From Caulobacteraceae bacterium (GTDB lineage Bacteria > Pseudomonadota > Alphaproteobacteria > Caulobacterales > Caulobacteraceae): 33,594 bases of DNA. A program made the position numbers and the translations under genes. The stretch covers positions 1 to 33,594 of the forward strand of contig JAIEQC010000046.1 of assembly GCA_019748055.1 (NCBI GenBank), in the 5' to 3' direction. This document shows, piece by piece, positions 17,531 through 26,508 of the stretch (position 1 is the first letter of the stretch; the number at the start of each line of letters is the position of its first letter). Under the pieces are notes generated by a model that had not been told where the DNA came from, searched no databases, and saw only the letters and a program-made list of their open reading frames with translations.

Positions 17531-19705
17531 TCAGGCCGCTGCCTTCTGCCCTGTGAACCGGCCGTAGAAAGTTTCGCCCCTGGCCGCCATGTCGCGCAGC
17601 AGCTGGGGCGGCACGAACCGGTCGCCGTACTTGGCCGCATAGGCGTCCGCCTGTTCGACGAAGGCCTTCAGTCCATACTGGTCGATGTAGGTGATCGGGC
17701 CGCCGGTCCAGGGCGCGAAGCCCCAGGCCAGGATGGCGCCGACGTCGGCCTCGCGCGGATCGTCGATCACGCCCTCTTCCCAGCAGCGGGCGACCTCGAC
17801 GGCCTGGCGGAAGATCAGGCGGCGCTTCTGGTCCTCGACCATCTCGGGCGTCGAGTCGTTGATGGTGACGGGGGCCAGCTCCGACAGGCCCTTCCACAGG
17901 GTCTTGGGCTTCTGGTCATAATCGTAGAAGCCCTTGCCGTTCTTGCGGCCATAGCGGCCCAGGTCCTCGACCATGGTCTGGACGATCTTCCAGCCGGGCA
18001 GGGGGACATAGGCGTCGCCCAGGTCTTCCTTGGTCTGCTTGGCGATCTTCACGCTGAGATCGAGCGCCACGTCGTCGTGCATTTCCAGCGGGCCGCGCGG
18101 CATGCCGGTCATGCGGCCGATGTTGTCGATCAGGGCCGGAGCATAGCCCTCCTCCAGCATGGCCAGGCCCTCGGCGACATAGGTGCCGAAGCAGCGCGAG
18201 GTGTAGAAGCCGCGGCCGTCCTGGACGACGATCGGGGTCTTCTTGATCTTCATGACGTAGTCCAGCGCCTTGGCGAGCGCCGCCTGGCCGGTCCTGGCCC
18301 CCATGATGATCTCGACCAGCATCATCTTGTCGACCGGCGAGAAGAAGTGGATGCCGATGAAGTCCTCAGGCCGGACCGAGGCCTCGGCCAGGCCGGTGAT
18401 CGGCAGGGTCGATGTGTTGGATCCGAACACAGCGCCGGGCGTCAGCTGGGCCTCGGCGCGTTTGGTGACATCGGCCTTGATCTCGCGGTTCTCGAACACC
18501 GCCTCGATCACCAGGTCCGAGCCCTTGATGTGGTCATAGTCCGTGGTCGGAACGACCAGGGCCAACAGGGCGTCGTACTTGTCCTGGGTCAGCTGGCCGC
18601 GCGACAGGCGCTTCTTCAGCAGCTCCTCGACGTGGGCCTTGCCCTTGTCGGCGGCCTCCTGATCGCGGTCGATCAGGATGGTCTGGATGCCCGCCATGGC
18701 GTTCACATAGGCGATGCCCGCGCCCATCATGCCGGCGCCCAGCACGGTGACCTTCTTCGGATCGGACGGGGGCACGTCCTTCGGACGCACCGCGCCCTTG
18801 TCCAGCTCCTGCTTGGACAGAAACAGGCTGCGGATCATGCCCTGGGCCTGGGGCGTCATCAGGGTCTTGATGAAGTAGCGGGTCTCGATGCGCAGAGCCG
18901 CGTCCATCGGCACCTGCACGCCTTCATAGACCGCCTTCATCAGGTTCACGACGGCCGGATAGTTGCCGTAGGACTGCTTCCTCAGCATGGCGTTACCGAC
19001 CAGGAAGTTCTGGATGCCGGCCGGGTGATAGGGGCCGCCGCCGGGCAGTTTGAAGGACTTGTCGTCCCACGGCTGCTGGGCCTTGCCGCCACCCTTGATC
19101 CAGGCCTTGGCGGCCTCGACTTCGGTCCCGGCGGGAACCACTTCATGGACGATACCCGCGCCCTTCGCGTCGTTCGGGCGGAAGGACTTCCCCTCCGACA
19201 TCGCCATCATCGCCGCCTGCACGCCGACCAGACGCGTCAGGCGCTGGGTGCCGCCGCCGCCCGGGAACAGGCCGACCTTGATCTCGGGCAGGCCCAGCTG
19301 GATCTTGGGGCTGTCGCCCACCACGCGGTAGTGACAGGCCAGGGTCAGTTCCAGACCGCCGCCCAGCGCCAAGCCGTTGATGGCCGCCGCGACCGGCTTG
19401 CCGCAGGTCTCGAGCGCCCTGAGCGCCCCGTTCAGCCGCCAGCCCGCGTCGAAGGCGTCCTGCAGGGAGCCGCCGGTCAGCATGCCGGCCGCCATGTCGC
19501 CCAGGTCCGCCCCGGCGCAGAAGCCAGACGCCTTGCCCGAGGTCAGGACCGCGCCCTTGATGGCGTCGTCGGACTTGATGCGCTCGACCACCTGGGGGAT
19601 CTCGGCCATCACGCCCGAGGTCAGGGTGTTCATCGACCGACCCGGCACGTCGAAAGTGACCAGGGCGATGCCGTCGGCGTCGACGTCGATCTTGAAGTTT
19701 TCCAT
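17531..19705 (-). CDS. fadJ: Multifunctional fatty-acid oxidation protein (enoyl-CoA hydratase / 3-hydroxyacyl-CoA dehydrogenase)
   Basis: A 724-residue FadJ/FadB-like alpha subunit performing steps two and three of beta-oxidation. The N-terminal crotonase domain (about residues 1-190) has the oxyanion-hole stretch [10 protein letters not shown] and the Glu-bearing segments [14 protein letters not shown] and [18 protein letters not shown]. The NAD-binding Rossmann motif is [13 protein letters not shown] (about 335-347), and the HAD signature is [19 protein letters not shown]-terminal HAD domain completes it. The ATG at 19705 is chosen because the open extension upstream is His/Arg-rich. It follows the thiolase by 17 bases in the same operon. 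The symbol could equally be fadB. Confidence 0.93.
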   Translation of the reverse strand: MENFKIDVDADGIALVTFDVPGRSMNTLTSGVMAEIPQVVERIKSDDAIKGAVLTSGKASGFCAGADLGDMAAGMLTGGSLQDAFDAGWRLNGALRALETCGKPVAAAINGLALGGGLELTLACHYRVVGDSPKIQLGLPEIKVGLFPGGGGTQRLTRLVGVQAAMMAMSEGKSFRPNDAKGAGIVHEVVPAGTEVEAAKAWIKGGGKAQQPWDDKSFKLPGGGPYHPAGIQNFLVGNAMLRKQSYGNYPAVVNLMKAVYEGVQVPMDAALRIETRYFIKTLMTPQAQGMIRSLFLSKQELDKGAVRPKDVPPSDPKKVTVLGAGMMGAGIAYVNAMAGIQTILIDRDQEAADKGKAHVEELLKKRLSRGQLTQDKYDALLALVVPTTDYDHIKGSDLVIEAVFENREIKADVTKRAEAQLTPGAVFGSNTSTLPITGLAEASVRPEDFIGIHFFSPVDKMMLVEIIMGARTGQAALAKALDYVMKIKKTPIVVQDGRGFYTSRCFGTYVAEGLAMLEEGYAPALIDNIGRMTGMPRGPLEMHDDVALDLSVKIAKQTKEDLGDAYVPLPGWKIVQTMVEDLGRYGRKNGKGFYDYDQKPKTLWKGLSELAPVTINDSTPEMVEDQKRRLIFRQAVEVARCWEEGVIDDPREADVGAILAWGFAPWTGGPITYIDQYGLKAFVEQADAYAAKYGDRFVPPQLLRDMAARGETFYGRFTGQKAAA

Positions 19706-19722
19706 GGTGATCAGCTCCCGGA

Positions 19723-20928
19723 TCAGACGCGTTCGATGACGGTGGCGGTGCCCATGCCGCCGCCGATGCACAGGGTAATCAGGGCGGTTTCCTTGTCGGA
19801 GCGCTCCAGCTCGTCCAGCACCACGCCGGTGATCATGGCGCCGGTGGCGCCCAGCGGGTGGCCCATGGCGATGGCGCCGCCGCAGACGTTGATCTGATCA
19901 TGCGGGATGTCCAGCGCCTGCATGAAGCGTAGCACCACGGCGGCGAAGGCCTCGTTCAGCTCCCACAGATCGATGTCCGAGGTCGACATGCCCAGCTTGC
20001 CCAGCAGCTTGTTGGCCACGAACTCCGGCCCCGTCAGCATGATCGAGGGCTCCGAGCCCATCGAGGCGGCGCCCCGGATCCTGGCGCGCGGCTTCAGGCC
20101 CAGCGCCTTGCCGGCTTCCAGCGAACCGATCAGCACGCCCGCCGATCCGTCGACGATGCCCGAGCTGTTGCCCGGGGTGTGGACGTGGTTGACGCGCTCG
20201 ACCTCGGGATAGCGCTGGTTGATGACGCTGTCGAAGGCCATCTCGCCCATCATGGCGAAGGAGGGGTTCAAGGAGCCCAGCGTCTGCATGTCCGTGTTCG
20301 GACGAATGGTCTCGTCGTGGTCCAGGATGGTCAGGCCCAGCTGGTCGCGCACCGGCACGACAGAGCCCTTGAATCGCCCCTCGGCCCAGCTGCGCGCCGA
20401 GCGCTTGTGGCTCTCGACCGCATAGGCGTCGACGTCGTCGCGGGAAAAGCCCCACTTGGACGCGATCATGTCGGCCGAGACGCCCTGGGGCACGAAATAG
20501 GTCGAGAACGCGCTGGACGGATCGACCGGCCACGCCCCGCCGTCCGATCCCATCGGCACGCGGCTCATGGCCTCGACGCCGCCGCCGACGGCGAAGTCGG
20601 CCTCGCCGGACTTCACCTTCGCCGCCGCCATGTTCACGGCCTCGAGGCCCGAGGCGCAGAAGCGGTTGATCTGCACGCCCGCCACCGACTGGGCCCAGCC
20701 GGCGTTCAGAACGGCGGTGCGGGCTATGTCGGCGCCCTGCTCGCCCACCGGCGAGACGCAGCCCAGAATGACGTCGTCGACCCTGGCTGTCTCCAGCCCG
20801 TTGCGGTCGCGCAGGTTCTCCAGCACCTGCGTCGCCAGCGACAGGGCGGTGATCTCGTGCAGCGAGCCGTCCTTCTTGCCCTTGCCGCGCGGGGTGCGCA
20901 CCGCGTCGTAGATGTAGGCGTCGGTCAT
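19723..20928 (-). CDS. fadA: Acetyl-CoA acyltransferase (thiolase), beta subunit of fatty-acid oxidation
   Basis: A 401-residue thiolase catalysing the last, chain-shortening step of beta-oxidation. The nucleophilic Cys is at residue 91 in [12 protein letters not shown]. The C-terminal signatures are intact: [15 protein letters not shown] with the catalytic His, and [15 protein letters not shown] with the second Cys. It is the first gene of the fadA-fadJ operon. The ATG at 20928 begins the typical [15 protein letters not shown] start; the upstream open extension runs through repeat copy B. An ACGT-type palindrome lies about 100 bases upstream and may be its operator. Confidence 0.94.
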   Translation of the reverse strand: MTDAYIYDAVRTPRGKGKKDGSLHEITALSLATQVLENLRDRNGLETARVDDVILGCVSPVGEQGADIARTAVLNAGWAQSVAGVQINRFCASGLEAVNMAAAKVKSGEADFAVGGGVEAMSRVPMGSDGGAWPVDPSSAFSTYFVPQGVSADMIASKWGFSRDDVDAYAVESHKRSARSWAEGRFKGSVVPVRDQLGLTILDHDETIRPNTDMQTLGSLNPSFAMMGEMAFDSVINQRYPEVERVNHVHTPGNSSGIVDGSAGVLIGSLEAGKALGLKPRARIRGAASMGSEPSIMLTGPEFVANKLLGKLGMSTSDIDLWELNEAFAAVVLRFMQALDIPHDQINVCGGAIAMGHPLGATGAMITGVVLDELERSDKETALITLCIGGGMGTATVIERV

Positions 20929-20946
20929 GAGGGTCTCTCTACGTTC

Positions 20947-20986
20947 GCCCAAGCGCTCGGCGCGCGGCGCCTCGCTGCATGAGGGC
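20947..20986. repeat. 40-bp palindromic repeat, copy B
   Basis: The second copy of the 40-bp family, in the leader of fadA and downstream of the dehydrogenase gene. The inner hairpin is GGCGC-GCG-GCGCC at 20959-20971. It differs from copy A at two paired positions that change together. One outer pair (A-A) is lost. Confidence 0.85.
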
Positions 20987-21026
20987 ATGAGTGCGGAATC
21001 GAAACGTGCCCGCCAAAGACCCTACG

Positions 21027-21042
21027 TTTACGTCAACGTCAA
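21027..21042. promoter_or_regulatory. Palindromic operator candidate upstream of fadA (LiuR-like)
   Basis: TTTACGT-CA-ACGTCAA is a near-perfect dyad with one mismatched pair. It lies about 100 bases before the fadA ATG in a locally AT-richer stretch. TTKACGT-NN-ACGTMAA sites are the type I recall for LiuR-family MerR regulators of fatty-acid and branched-chain amino-acid degradation in proteobacteria. The regulator gene itself is not in this window. Confidence 0.5.
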
Positions 21043-21056
21043 GTAACGACTTGGCA

Positions 21057-22271
21057 TCACCCGCCGGTCGAGAGGCGCACCAGCTTGCCGTTTTCCTCGT
21101 CGGTGATGACCCAGACGGCCCCGTCCGGGCCCACGGCGACGTCGCGGATACGCTCGCCGAGGTCGGTCAGCAGGCGTTCCTCGCCCACGACGCGGCCGTC
21201 GCGGATTACCAGACGGGCCAGGTGCTTCGATCCCAGACCGGCGATCAGGGCGTCGCCGCGCCAGCCCGGGAACATGGCGCCGTCGTAAAAGGTCATGCCG
21301 CCGGGCGCGAGGACCGGATCCCAGTAGTAGACGGGCTGCTCCGTGCCGTCCTTCTGCGTGATGCCGGCGTTGATCGGGCCGCCGCGGTATTCGATGCCGT
21401 AGGCGACGTCGGGCCAGCCGAAGTTCACGCCCGGACGTGCGAGGTTCAGCTCGTCGCCGCCGCGCGTGCCGTGCTCGACGCTCCACACCTGACCGTCCGG
21501 CGCCACGGCCACGCCCTGGACGTTGCGGTGGCCCAGCGTCCAGATCTCCGGCAGGGCGCCCTCGCGGCCGACGAAGGGGTTGTCGGCGGGCACGCTGCCG
21601 TCGGCGTTGATGCGGATCGTCTTGCCCATGTGCGAGCCCAGGTCCTGGGCCTGCGGCCGCATCTGGGGCACGGAGCGGTCGCCGGTCGTGATGAACAGGG
21701 TCCCGTCCTGACCGAAGGCCAGAGACGAGCCGTAGTGCATGGTCCCGTCGAAGGTCGGCGAGGCACGGAAGACGACCTGCACGGCCTCGACGCGCGCGCC
21801 GTCGTCAGACAGCCGGCCCCGCGCGACGGAGGTGGCGTTGCCCCCCTCGCGCGGCTCGGCATAGCTCCAGTAGACCAGACGGTCCTGGGCGAAAGTCGGC
21901 GAGATCACGACGTCCAGCAGGCCGCCCTGACCGCGCGGATCGACGGCGGGCAGGCCGGCGATCGGCTCGCCGATCTGGCCCTGGGCGGTGATCATGCGCA
22001 GTCGCCCCGGGCGCTCGGTCACCAGCCAGTTCCCGTCGGGCAGCAGAGCCAGGCCCCACGGCTCGACCAAGCCCGACGCGACGACGGCGTGGGTCAGCGT
22101 CGCCTCGGTGCGGACGCCCGGCGCGCGGGTCTGGCCTTCGAAGGCCGGGCGCTGGTCAGGGGCGTTGGCGGGCCGGGTCTCGACGGGCGCGCCGGGCGCC
22201 GGATCCTGGGCCACGCCGGGGCCGCAGGCGGCCAGCAGGGCGACGATCGAGGCGGCGGCGAGGCGGATCAT
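21057..22271 (-). CDS. PQQ-dependent aldose sugar dehydrogenase-like lipoprotein
   Basis: A 404-residue protein of the soluble glucose/aldose dehydrogenase family (YliI/Asd-like), a six-bladed propeller that oxidises sugars outside the cytoplasm with PQQ. The signal ends in a lipobox-like LLAAC (Cys at about residue 16), so it may be membrane-attached. Family motifs: EPWGLALLPDGNWLVTERPG, MHYGSSLAFGQDGTLFITTGDR with the likely catalytic His, LGHRNVQG, EHGTRGGDELN, and GPDGAVWVITDEENGKL at the end. The ATG at 22271 starts the signal. No PQQ-synthesis genes are in the window, so cofactor supply is unknown. Confidence 0.87.
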   Translation of the reverse strand: MIRLAAASIVALLAACGPGVAQDPAPGAPVETRPANAPDQRPAFEGQTRAPGVRTEATLTHAVVASGLVEPWGLALLPDGNWLVTERPGRLRMITAQGQIGEPIAGLPAVDPRGQGGLLDVVISPTFAQDRLVYWSYAEPREGGNATSVARGRLSDDGARVEAVQVVFRASPTFDGTMHYGSSLAFGQDGTLFITTGDRSVPQMRPQAQDLGSHMGKTIRINADGSVPADNPFVGREGALPEIWTLGHRNVQGVAVAPDGQVWSVEHGTRGGDELNLARPGVNFGWPDVAYGIEYRGGPINAGITQKDGTEQPVYYWDPVLAPGGMTFYDGAMFPGWRGDALIAGLGSKHLARLVIRDGRVVGEERLLTDLGERIRDVAVGPDGAVWVITDEENGKLVRLSTGG

Positions 22272-22306
22272 GGCGAGGAACTCCGGTCTGAAATCTCGGA
22301 CCCGCA

Positions 22307-22324
22307 ACGTCGGGCGCCCGACGT
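22307..22324. promoter_or_regulatory. Perfect 18-bp palindrome upstream of the sugar dehydrogenase gene
   Basis: ACGTCGGGCGCCCGACGT equals its own reverse complement and lies about 36 bases before the dehydrogenase ATG. It may be an operator or a leader hairpin. GC-rich palindromes of this size are expected about once in a few windows by chance. Confidence 0.35.
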
Positions 22325-22442
22325 CGATCCGCAAGGCGCGGAATGGTCGCGCGTGGGCGCTTGAACCGGAGGCGTCCGGTCGTTATAGGCCACGATCCCT
22401 CGCACCGCCCCTCGACCGGCGGCGCGCAGGTTCCCCTCCTGG

Positions 22443-22519
22443 GGCTGGGTAGCTCAGCTGGTTAGAGCGGTGGATTCATAACCCACAGGTCGGCGGTTCG
22501 AGCCCGCCCCCAGCCACCA
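22443..22519 (+). tRNA. tRNA-Met (anticodon CAT), elongator
   Basis: A full 77-base cloverleaf with encoded CCA. The 7-bp acceptor stem GGCTGGG/CCCAGCC is perfect, including the first G-C pair, which argues against the initiator. The D arm is GCTC/GAGC. The anticodon loop is TTCATAA on the GTGGA/CCCAC stem, with an A-C mismatch at the pair closing the loop. The T arm is GGCGG-TTCGAGC-CCGCC and the discriminator is A. The 5' half resembles elongator tRNA-Met. A lysidine-modified tRNA-Ile(CAT) is the main alternative. Confidence 0.92.
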
Positions 22520-22600
22520 TCGATCCCTTGAACCGGATCCGCCGCACGGCTCATGGGCCAGGCTCGCAGCGCCGGGAGCGGGCAGGGCAGGCGTCCGCTA

Positions 22601-22628
22601 GGGGTGGGAAGCCGACCCTCCCATCCCC
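22601..22628. terminator. Hairpin between tRNA-Met and the small convergent gene
   Basis: GGGGTGGGA and TCCCATCCCC form a 9-bp stem with one bulged base and a 9-base loop. It lies between the tRNA and the convergent small gene, so it could end both transcripts. No T-run follows. Confidence 0.35.
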
Positions 22629-22633
22629 CGCGA

Positions 22634-22912
22634 CTAGCTGACCTTGGCTGAGAGCGATTCACGACAGAGGTGCGCAGCAGCCAGCACGTCCTCCTCGCTG
22701 CGGTAATGTGGGATGCGAGCACGCTCGTCTGGAAAAGGCGAATAGTAGACCACCACATCGAACAGCTGCTGGATGGGCACCTTTTCGGCCTCGGAGAGCG
22801 AGGCGCGCTCGTCTCCGAAGTTCCATTCGTGCTCGATCGCTGATGAAAAGCGCTGAACCGACATTGACCCTTCTAGCGCCGCGTCGATCAGATCGAGAAA
22901 AGTCGTTGCCAT
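22634..22912 (-). CDS. Small protein resembling colicin-type immunity proteins
   Basis: A 92-residue acidic, probably all-helical soluble protein with no signal or membrane segment. An N-terminal FLDLIDAALEGSMSVQRFSSAIE helix pair, a central LFDVVVYYSPFPDERARIPHY segment, and a C-terminal SEEDVLAAA helix follow the order I recall for colicin-D-type immunity proteins. This is a pattern impression, not a confirmed match. No toxin or bacteriocin gene is adjacent. The DNA is clearly less GC-rich than its neighbours and lies just behind a tRNA, which suggests recent arrival. The ATG at 22912 is the only good start; the ribosome site is weak. Confidence 0.55.
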   Translation of the reverse strand: MATTFLDLIDAALEGSMSVQRFSSAIEHEWNFGDERASLSEAEKVPIQQLFDVVVYYSPFPDERARIPHYRSEEDVLAAAHLCRESLSAKVS

Positions 22913-22944
22913 TGGCCAAGGGAACGCGGTCCGCCCCCTGTCGT

Positions 22945-22990
22945 CAATGTCCGCAACGGGTCGAAAGCAGTCAAAAGCTTATGTCCGCCA
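22945..22990. repeat. Degenerate copy of an ATGTCCGC-type intergenic repeat
   Basis: Two ATGTCCGC words (22947-22954 and 22981-22988) flank GGTCGAAAGCAGTCA. The arrangement resembles a dispersed intergenic repeat of alphaproteobacteria in which ATGTCCGC and GGTCGAAAGC-like words recur. The copy is decayed. No gene is seen in 22913-23188. Confidence 0.4.
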
Positions 22991-23188
22991 CGCCGACGTC
23001 GGCTCCTCAATTCCCCTGAGCAGGATAGCATCTGAACCCGACCGAGAGCCGGTCGAACGCCAGTGCTGGACCGGACGAGGGGCGGCCGGTGGACTTCCGG
23101 CTCCGGACAGGGTTGAGTTGCCCCAAGGGCGCGGCCGTCGGCGACGGCGAAGGACGCCCGGCCATGTCTCCGGGGGGTTGCAGACACC

Positions 23189-26100
23189 ATGAAGCACGCG
23201 TTCCTGACTTCGGTCGCCCTGCTGGCCTTCGCCGGCTCCGCCGCCGCCCAGACGCCTGAAGCGGTCCCGCCGACCGCAGCCCCGGCCGCTCCGGCCGCCG
23301 ACGCCCCCGCCGCCGCGCCCAAATGGGACGTGCAGAACCCGCCGGGCCCGTCGCGCGACGTGTCCATCGACGTGACCCGCGGCACCTGGATGTCGCTGGA
23401 CGTCAGTCCCGACGGCCGGACCGTCGTCTTCGACCTGTTGGGCGACATCTACGTCATGCCGATCTCCGGCGGCGAGGCGCGCGCCATCGCCTCGGGCGTG
23501 GCCTGGGACATGCAGCCGAAATGGTCGCCGGACGGTCGCCACATCGCCTTCACCTCGGACCGGGCGGGCGGCGACAACATCTGGATCATGGAGGCCGACG
23601 GCTCGAACCCGACCCAGGTGACCAAGGAGAGTTTCCGCCTGCTGAACCAGCCGGAATGGACGCCGGACGGCCAGTTCATCGTCGCGCGCAAGCACTTCAC
23701 CTCCGCCCGTTCCCTGGGGGCGGGCGAGATGTGGCTGTACCACCGCTCCGGCGGAACCGGCGTGCAGATGACCGAGCGCCGCACCCAGCAAAAGGACACG
23801 GGCGAGCCGGCCTTCTCGCCCGACGGCCGCTATCTGTACTTCAGCGACGACGCCACGCCGGGCGCGACCTTCGAGTATTCCAAGGACGTCAACGAGCAGA
23901 TCTACGTCATCCGCCGCCTCGACCGCGAGACCGGCGAGATCGAGCCCTACATCACCGGGCCCGGCGGCTCGATCCGGCCGACGCCGTCGCCGGACGGCAA
24001 GTCGATCGCCTTCATCCGGCGCGTGCGCTACCAGTCCACCCTGTATGTGATGGACATCGAGTCCGGGCGCGAGACGCCCGTCTTTTCCGGCCTCGACCGC
24101 GACCTCCAGGAAACCTGGGCCGTCCATGGCGTCTATCCGGCGATCAGCTGGACGCCCGACAGCGGGTCCATCGTCTTCTGGGCCGACGGCCGCATCCAGC
24201 GCGTCGACGTCGCCTCGCAGGAGGTCGCCGACATTCCCTTCCACGTCGCTGACACGCGACGGGTCCAGGAGGCGGTCCGCGTCCCGGTCGAGGTGGCTCC
24301 CGACACGTTCGACGTGAAGATGATCCGCTGGGCCCGTCCTTCGCCGGACGGCACGCGGGTGGTGTTCGAGGCCCTCGGCACCCTCTGGATCCGGGACCTG
24401 CCGACGGGCACGGCTCGGCGGCTGACGCGCCAGAGCGATCATTTCGAGCTCTATCCCAACTGGTCCCGCGACGGCCGTTCGATCGTCTACGTGAGCTGGG
24501 ACGACGAAGAGCTGGGCGCCGTTCGGGTGGTCCCCGCCTCGGGCGGAGCGGGCCGGGTGATCACCCCGCGGCCCGGCCACTACGTCGAGCCGGTGTTCTC
24601 GCCCGACGGCCGCACCGTCGTCTATCGCGCGACGGGCGGCGGCTCGCTGATGCCGGCCCTGTGGACCCGCGATCCCGGCGTCTATCGCATCCCGACCTCG
24701 GGCGGCGAGCCGGTGCTGATCACCGACGACGGAACCACTCCCCAATTCGGCGCCGACGGCGACCGGCTGTTCCTGTCCGGCCGTGAAGGCGACAGACGCA
24801 CCCTGTTCTCGGTCGATCTGGACGGCTCCGACGCGCGCACGCACCTGACCTCGGAGTGGGCCAACGAGATCGCCGTGTCTCCGGACGGGAACTGGATCGG
24901 CTGGACCGAGCGGTTCAACGCCTATGTCGCGCCCTTCGTGGCGACCGGGCGCCCGATCACGGTCAGCGCCGACGGCAAGTCCCTGCCCCAGGCCCGGGTC
25001 ACGCGCGACGCCGGCGACTGGCTGAGCTGGTCCGGCGACTCCCGCCGGTTGCAGTGGTCGCTGGGCCCGCAGCTGTTCACCCGCGACCTCAACGAGACCT
25101 TCGCCTTCGTCGACGGCGCCCCGGAGGAGCTGCCCAAGCCCGCCGAAACCGGGATCGACCTGAGCTTCGCCGTCCCGACCGACGCGCCTGACGGGCGCAT
25201 GGCCCTGACCGGCGCGCGCCTGATCACCATGAACGGGGCCGAGGTCATCGAGAACGGCGTCGTCATCATCGACGGCGCCCGGATCGAAGCCATCGGTCCG
25301 GCGGGGTCCACCCCGATCCCGGCGGGCGTGCCGGTCCTCGACATGACCGGCAAGACCATCATGCCGGGCATCGTCGACGCCCACTGGCACGGGGCCATGG
25401 GGTCGAACCAGATCATCCCCGAGCAGAGCTGGGTCAACTACGCCTCGCTCGCCTTCGGCGTGACGACCATCTTCAACCCCTCGGCGGGCACGAGCGAAAT
25501 CGTGGCCCACAGCGAACTGGCCCGGTCCGGCCGGGTCGTGGCCCCGCGCATCTTCTCGACCGGCACCATCCTGTACGGCGCGAACACCGCCTTCACCGCC
25601 CAGGTCGACGACCTCGACGACGCGCTGTCGACCCTTCGGCGGATGCAGGCCGCCGGCATCACTACAGTCAAGAGCTACAACCAGCCCCGCCGCGACCAGC
25701 GCCAGCAGATCATCGAGGCGGCGCGCCAGCTGGACATGATGGTGGTGCCCGAGGGCGGCTCGCTGTTCCAGCACAACATGACCATGGTCATCGACGGCCA
25801 TACGACGATCGAGCACGCGATCCCGCTTGCCCGGCTCTATGACGACGTCCACCAGCTCTGGCGCCAGACCGGCACGGCCTACAATCCGACCCTGTCGGTG
25901 GCCTATGGCGGTAGCTACGGCGAGAACTACTGGTATCAGGAAAGCGAGGTCTGGAACCATCCGGTCCTGACGCAGTATGTGCCGCGCCGCCTGCTGGACG
26001 CGCGCGCACGACGGCCCGTCACCCTTCCGGACAACGAGTGGAACCACATCTCGGTCGCGCGCGAGGCCAAACGACTGTCCGATGAGGGCGTCGTCGTCGC

Positions 26101-26488
26101 CATCGGCGCCCACGGCCAGCGTGAAGGTCTGGCCGCGCACTGGGAAATGTGGATGCTGTCCCAAGGCGGCATGGCGCCACTGGACGCCCTTCGCGCCGGG
26201 ACGCTGAACGGGGCACGTGCGCTGGGGATGGACCGCGACATAGGTTCGCTGGAGGTCGGCAAGTTGGCCGACATGGTGGTGCTGGACCGGAACCCGCTGG
26301 AGAACATCCGCAACACCGATTCCGTGGCCTTCACGGTGCTGAACGGCCGTGTGTACGACGCCGGCATGAACGAGATCGCACCCCGCCCACGACCGCGGGC
26401 GCCCTTCTGGTTCGCCGGGGCGGACGGCGAGGCCTTGCCGGCGGCCACGGCGGCGGAGACGGAGACCGACGGAGACCACGGCCACTGA
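23189..26488 (+). CDS. Large secreted amidohydrolase with N-terminal TolB-like propeller
   Basis: A 1099-residue exported protein. A signal peptide (about residues 1-21) and Ala/Pro-rich linker precede a PD40/WD40 beta-propeller region (about 60-650) with many blades of the form SPDGRxxxF. A C-terminal metal-dependent amidohydrolase domain follows (about 665-1080). Likely metal ligands are visible: His732 and His734 (DAHWHG), Lys828 (TTVKSYNQP, the position of the bridging carbamylated Lys), His871/His876 (GHTTIEH), and His975 (IGAHGQ). The final ADMVVLDRNPLENIRNT is typical of the family's C-terminus. The substrate, perhaps a peptide or cyclic amide, is unknown. The propeller may gate access to the active site. 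Confidence 0.9.
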   Translation: MKHAFLTSVALLAFAGSAAAQTPEAVPPTAAPAAPAADAPAAAPKWDVQNPPGPSRDVSIDVTRGTWMSLDVSPDGRTVVFDLLGDIYVMPISGGEARAIASGVAWDMQPKWSPDGRHIAFTSDRAGGDNIWIMEADGSNPTQVTKESFRLLNQPEWTPDGQFIVARKHFTSARSLGAGEMWLYHRSGGTGVQMTERRTQQKDTGEPAFSPDGRYLYFSDDATPGATFEYSKDVNEQIYVIRRLDRETGEIEPYITGPGGSIRPTPSPDGKSIAFIRRVRYQSTLYVMDIESGRETPVFSGLDRDLQETWAVHGVYPAISWTPDSGSIVFWADGRIQRVDVASQEVADIPFHVADTRRVQEAVRVPVEVAPDTFDVKMIRWARPSPDGTRVVFEALGTLWIRDLPTGTARRLTRQSDHFELYPNWSRDGRSIVYVSWDDEELGAVRVVPASGGAGRVITPRPGHYVEPVFSPDGRTVVYRATGGGSLMPALWTRDPGVYRIPTSGGEPVLITDDGTTPQFGADGDRLFLSGREGDRRTLFSVDLDGSDARTHLTSEWANEIAVSPDGNWIGWTERFNAYVAPFVATGRPITVSADGKSLPQARVTRDAGDWLSWSGDSRRLQWSLGPQLFTRDLNETFAFVDGAPEELPKPAETGIDLSFAVPTDAPDGRMALTGARLITMNGAEVIENGVVIIDGARIEAIGPAGSTPIPAGVPVLDMTGKTIMPGIVDAHWHGAMGSNQIIPEQSWVNYASLAFGVTTIFNPSAGTSEIVAHSELARSGRVVAPRIFSTGTILYGANTAFTAQVDDLDDALSTLRRMQAAGITTVKSYNQPRRDQRQQIIEAARQLDMMVVPEGGSLFQHNMTMVIDGHTTIEHAIPLARLYDDVHQLWRQTGTAYNPTLSVAYGGSYGENYWYQESEVWNHPVLTQYVPRRLLDARARRPVTLPDNEWNHISVAREAKRLSDEGVVVAIGAHGQREGLAAHWEMWMLSQGGMAPLDALRAGTLNGARALGMDRDIGSLEVGKLADMVVLDRNPLENIRNTDSVAFTVLNGRVYDAGMNEIAPRPRPRAPFWFAGADGEALPAATAAETETDGDHGH

Positions 26489-26508
26489 GGCGGCGGAGGG
26501 CTGGTCCC

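Noticed and set aside
17402..19897. An 831-residue plus-strand frame opposite the beta-oxidation gene
   Set aside because: It begins in the palindromic repeat, runs antisense to a clear FadJ, and has no domain-like sequence.
22634..22912. A toxin-antitoxin or defence system around the immunity-like gene
   Set aside because: The neighbours are a tRNA and a 276-base gap without a gene. No toxin-like partner lies on either side.
22979..26485. A 1168-residue open frame on the minus strand opposite the amidohydrolase
   Set aside because: It mirrors a gene with signal peptide, propeller blades and metal ligands. The product is Arg/Gly/Asp/His-rich low-complexity, as expected from an antisense frame in GC-rich DNA.
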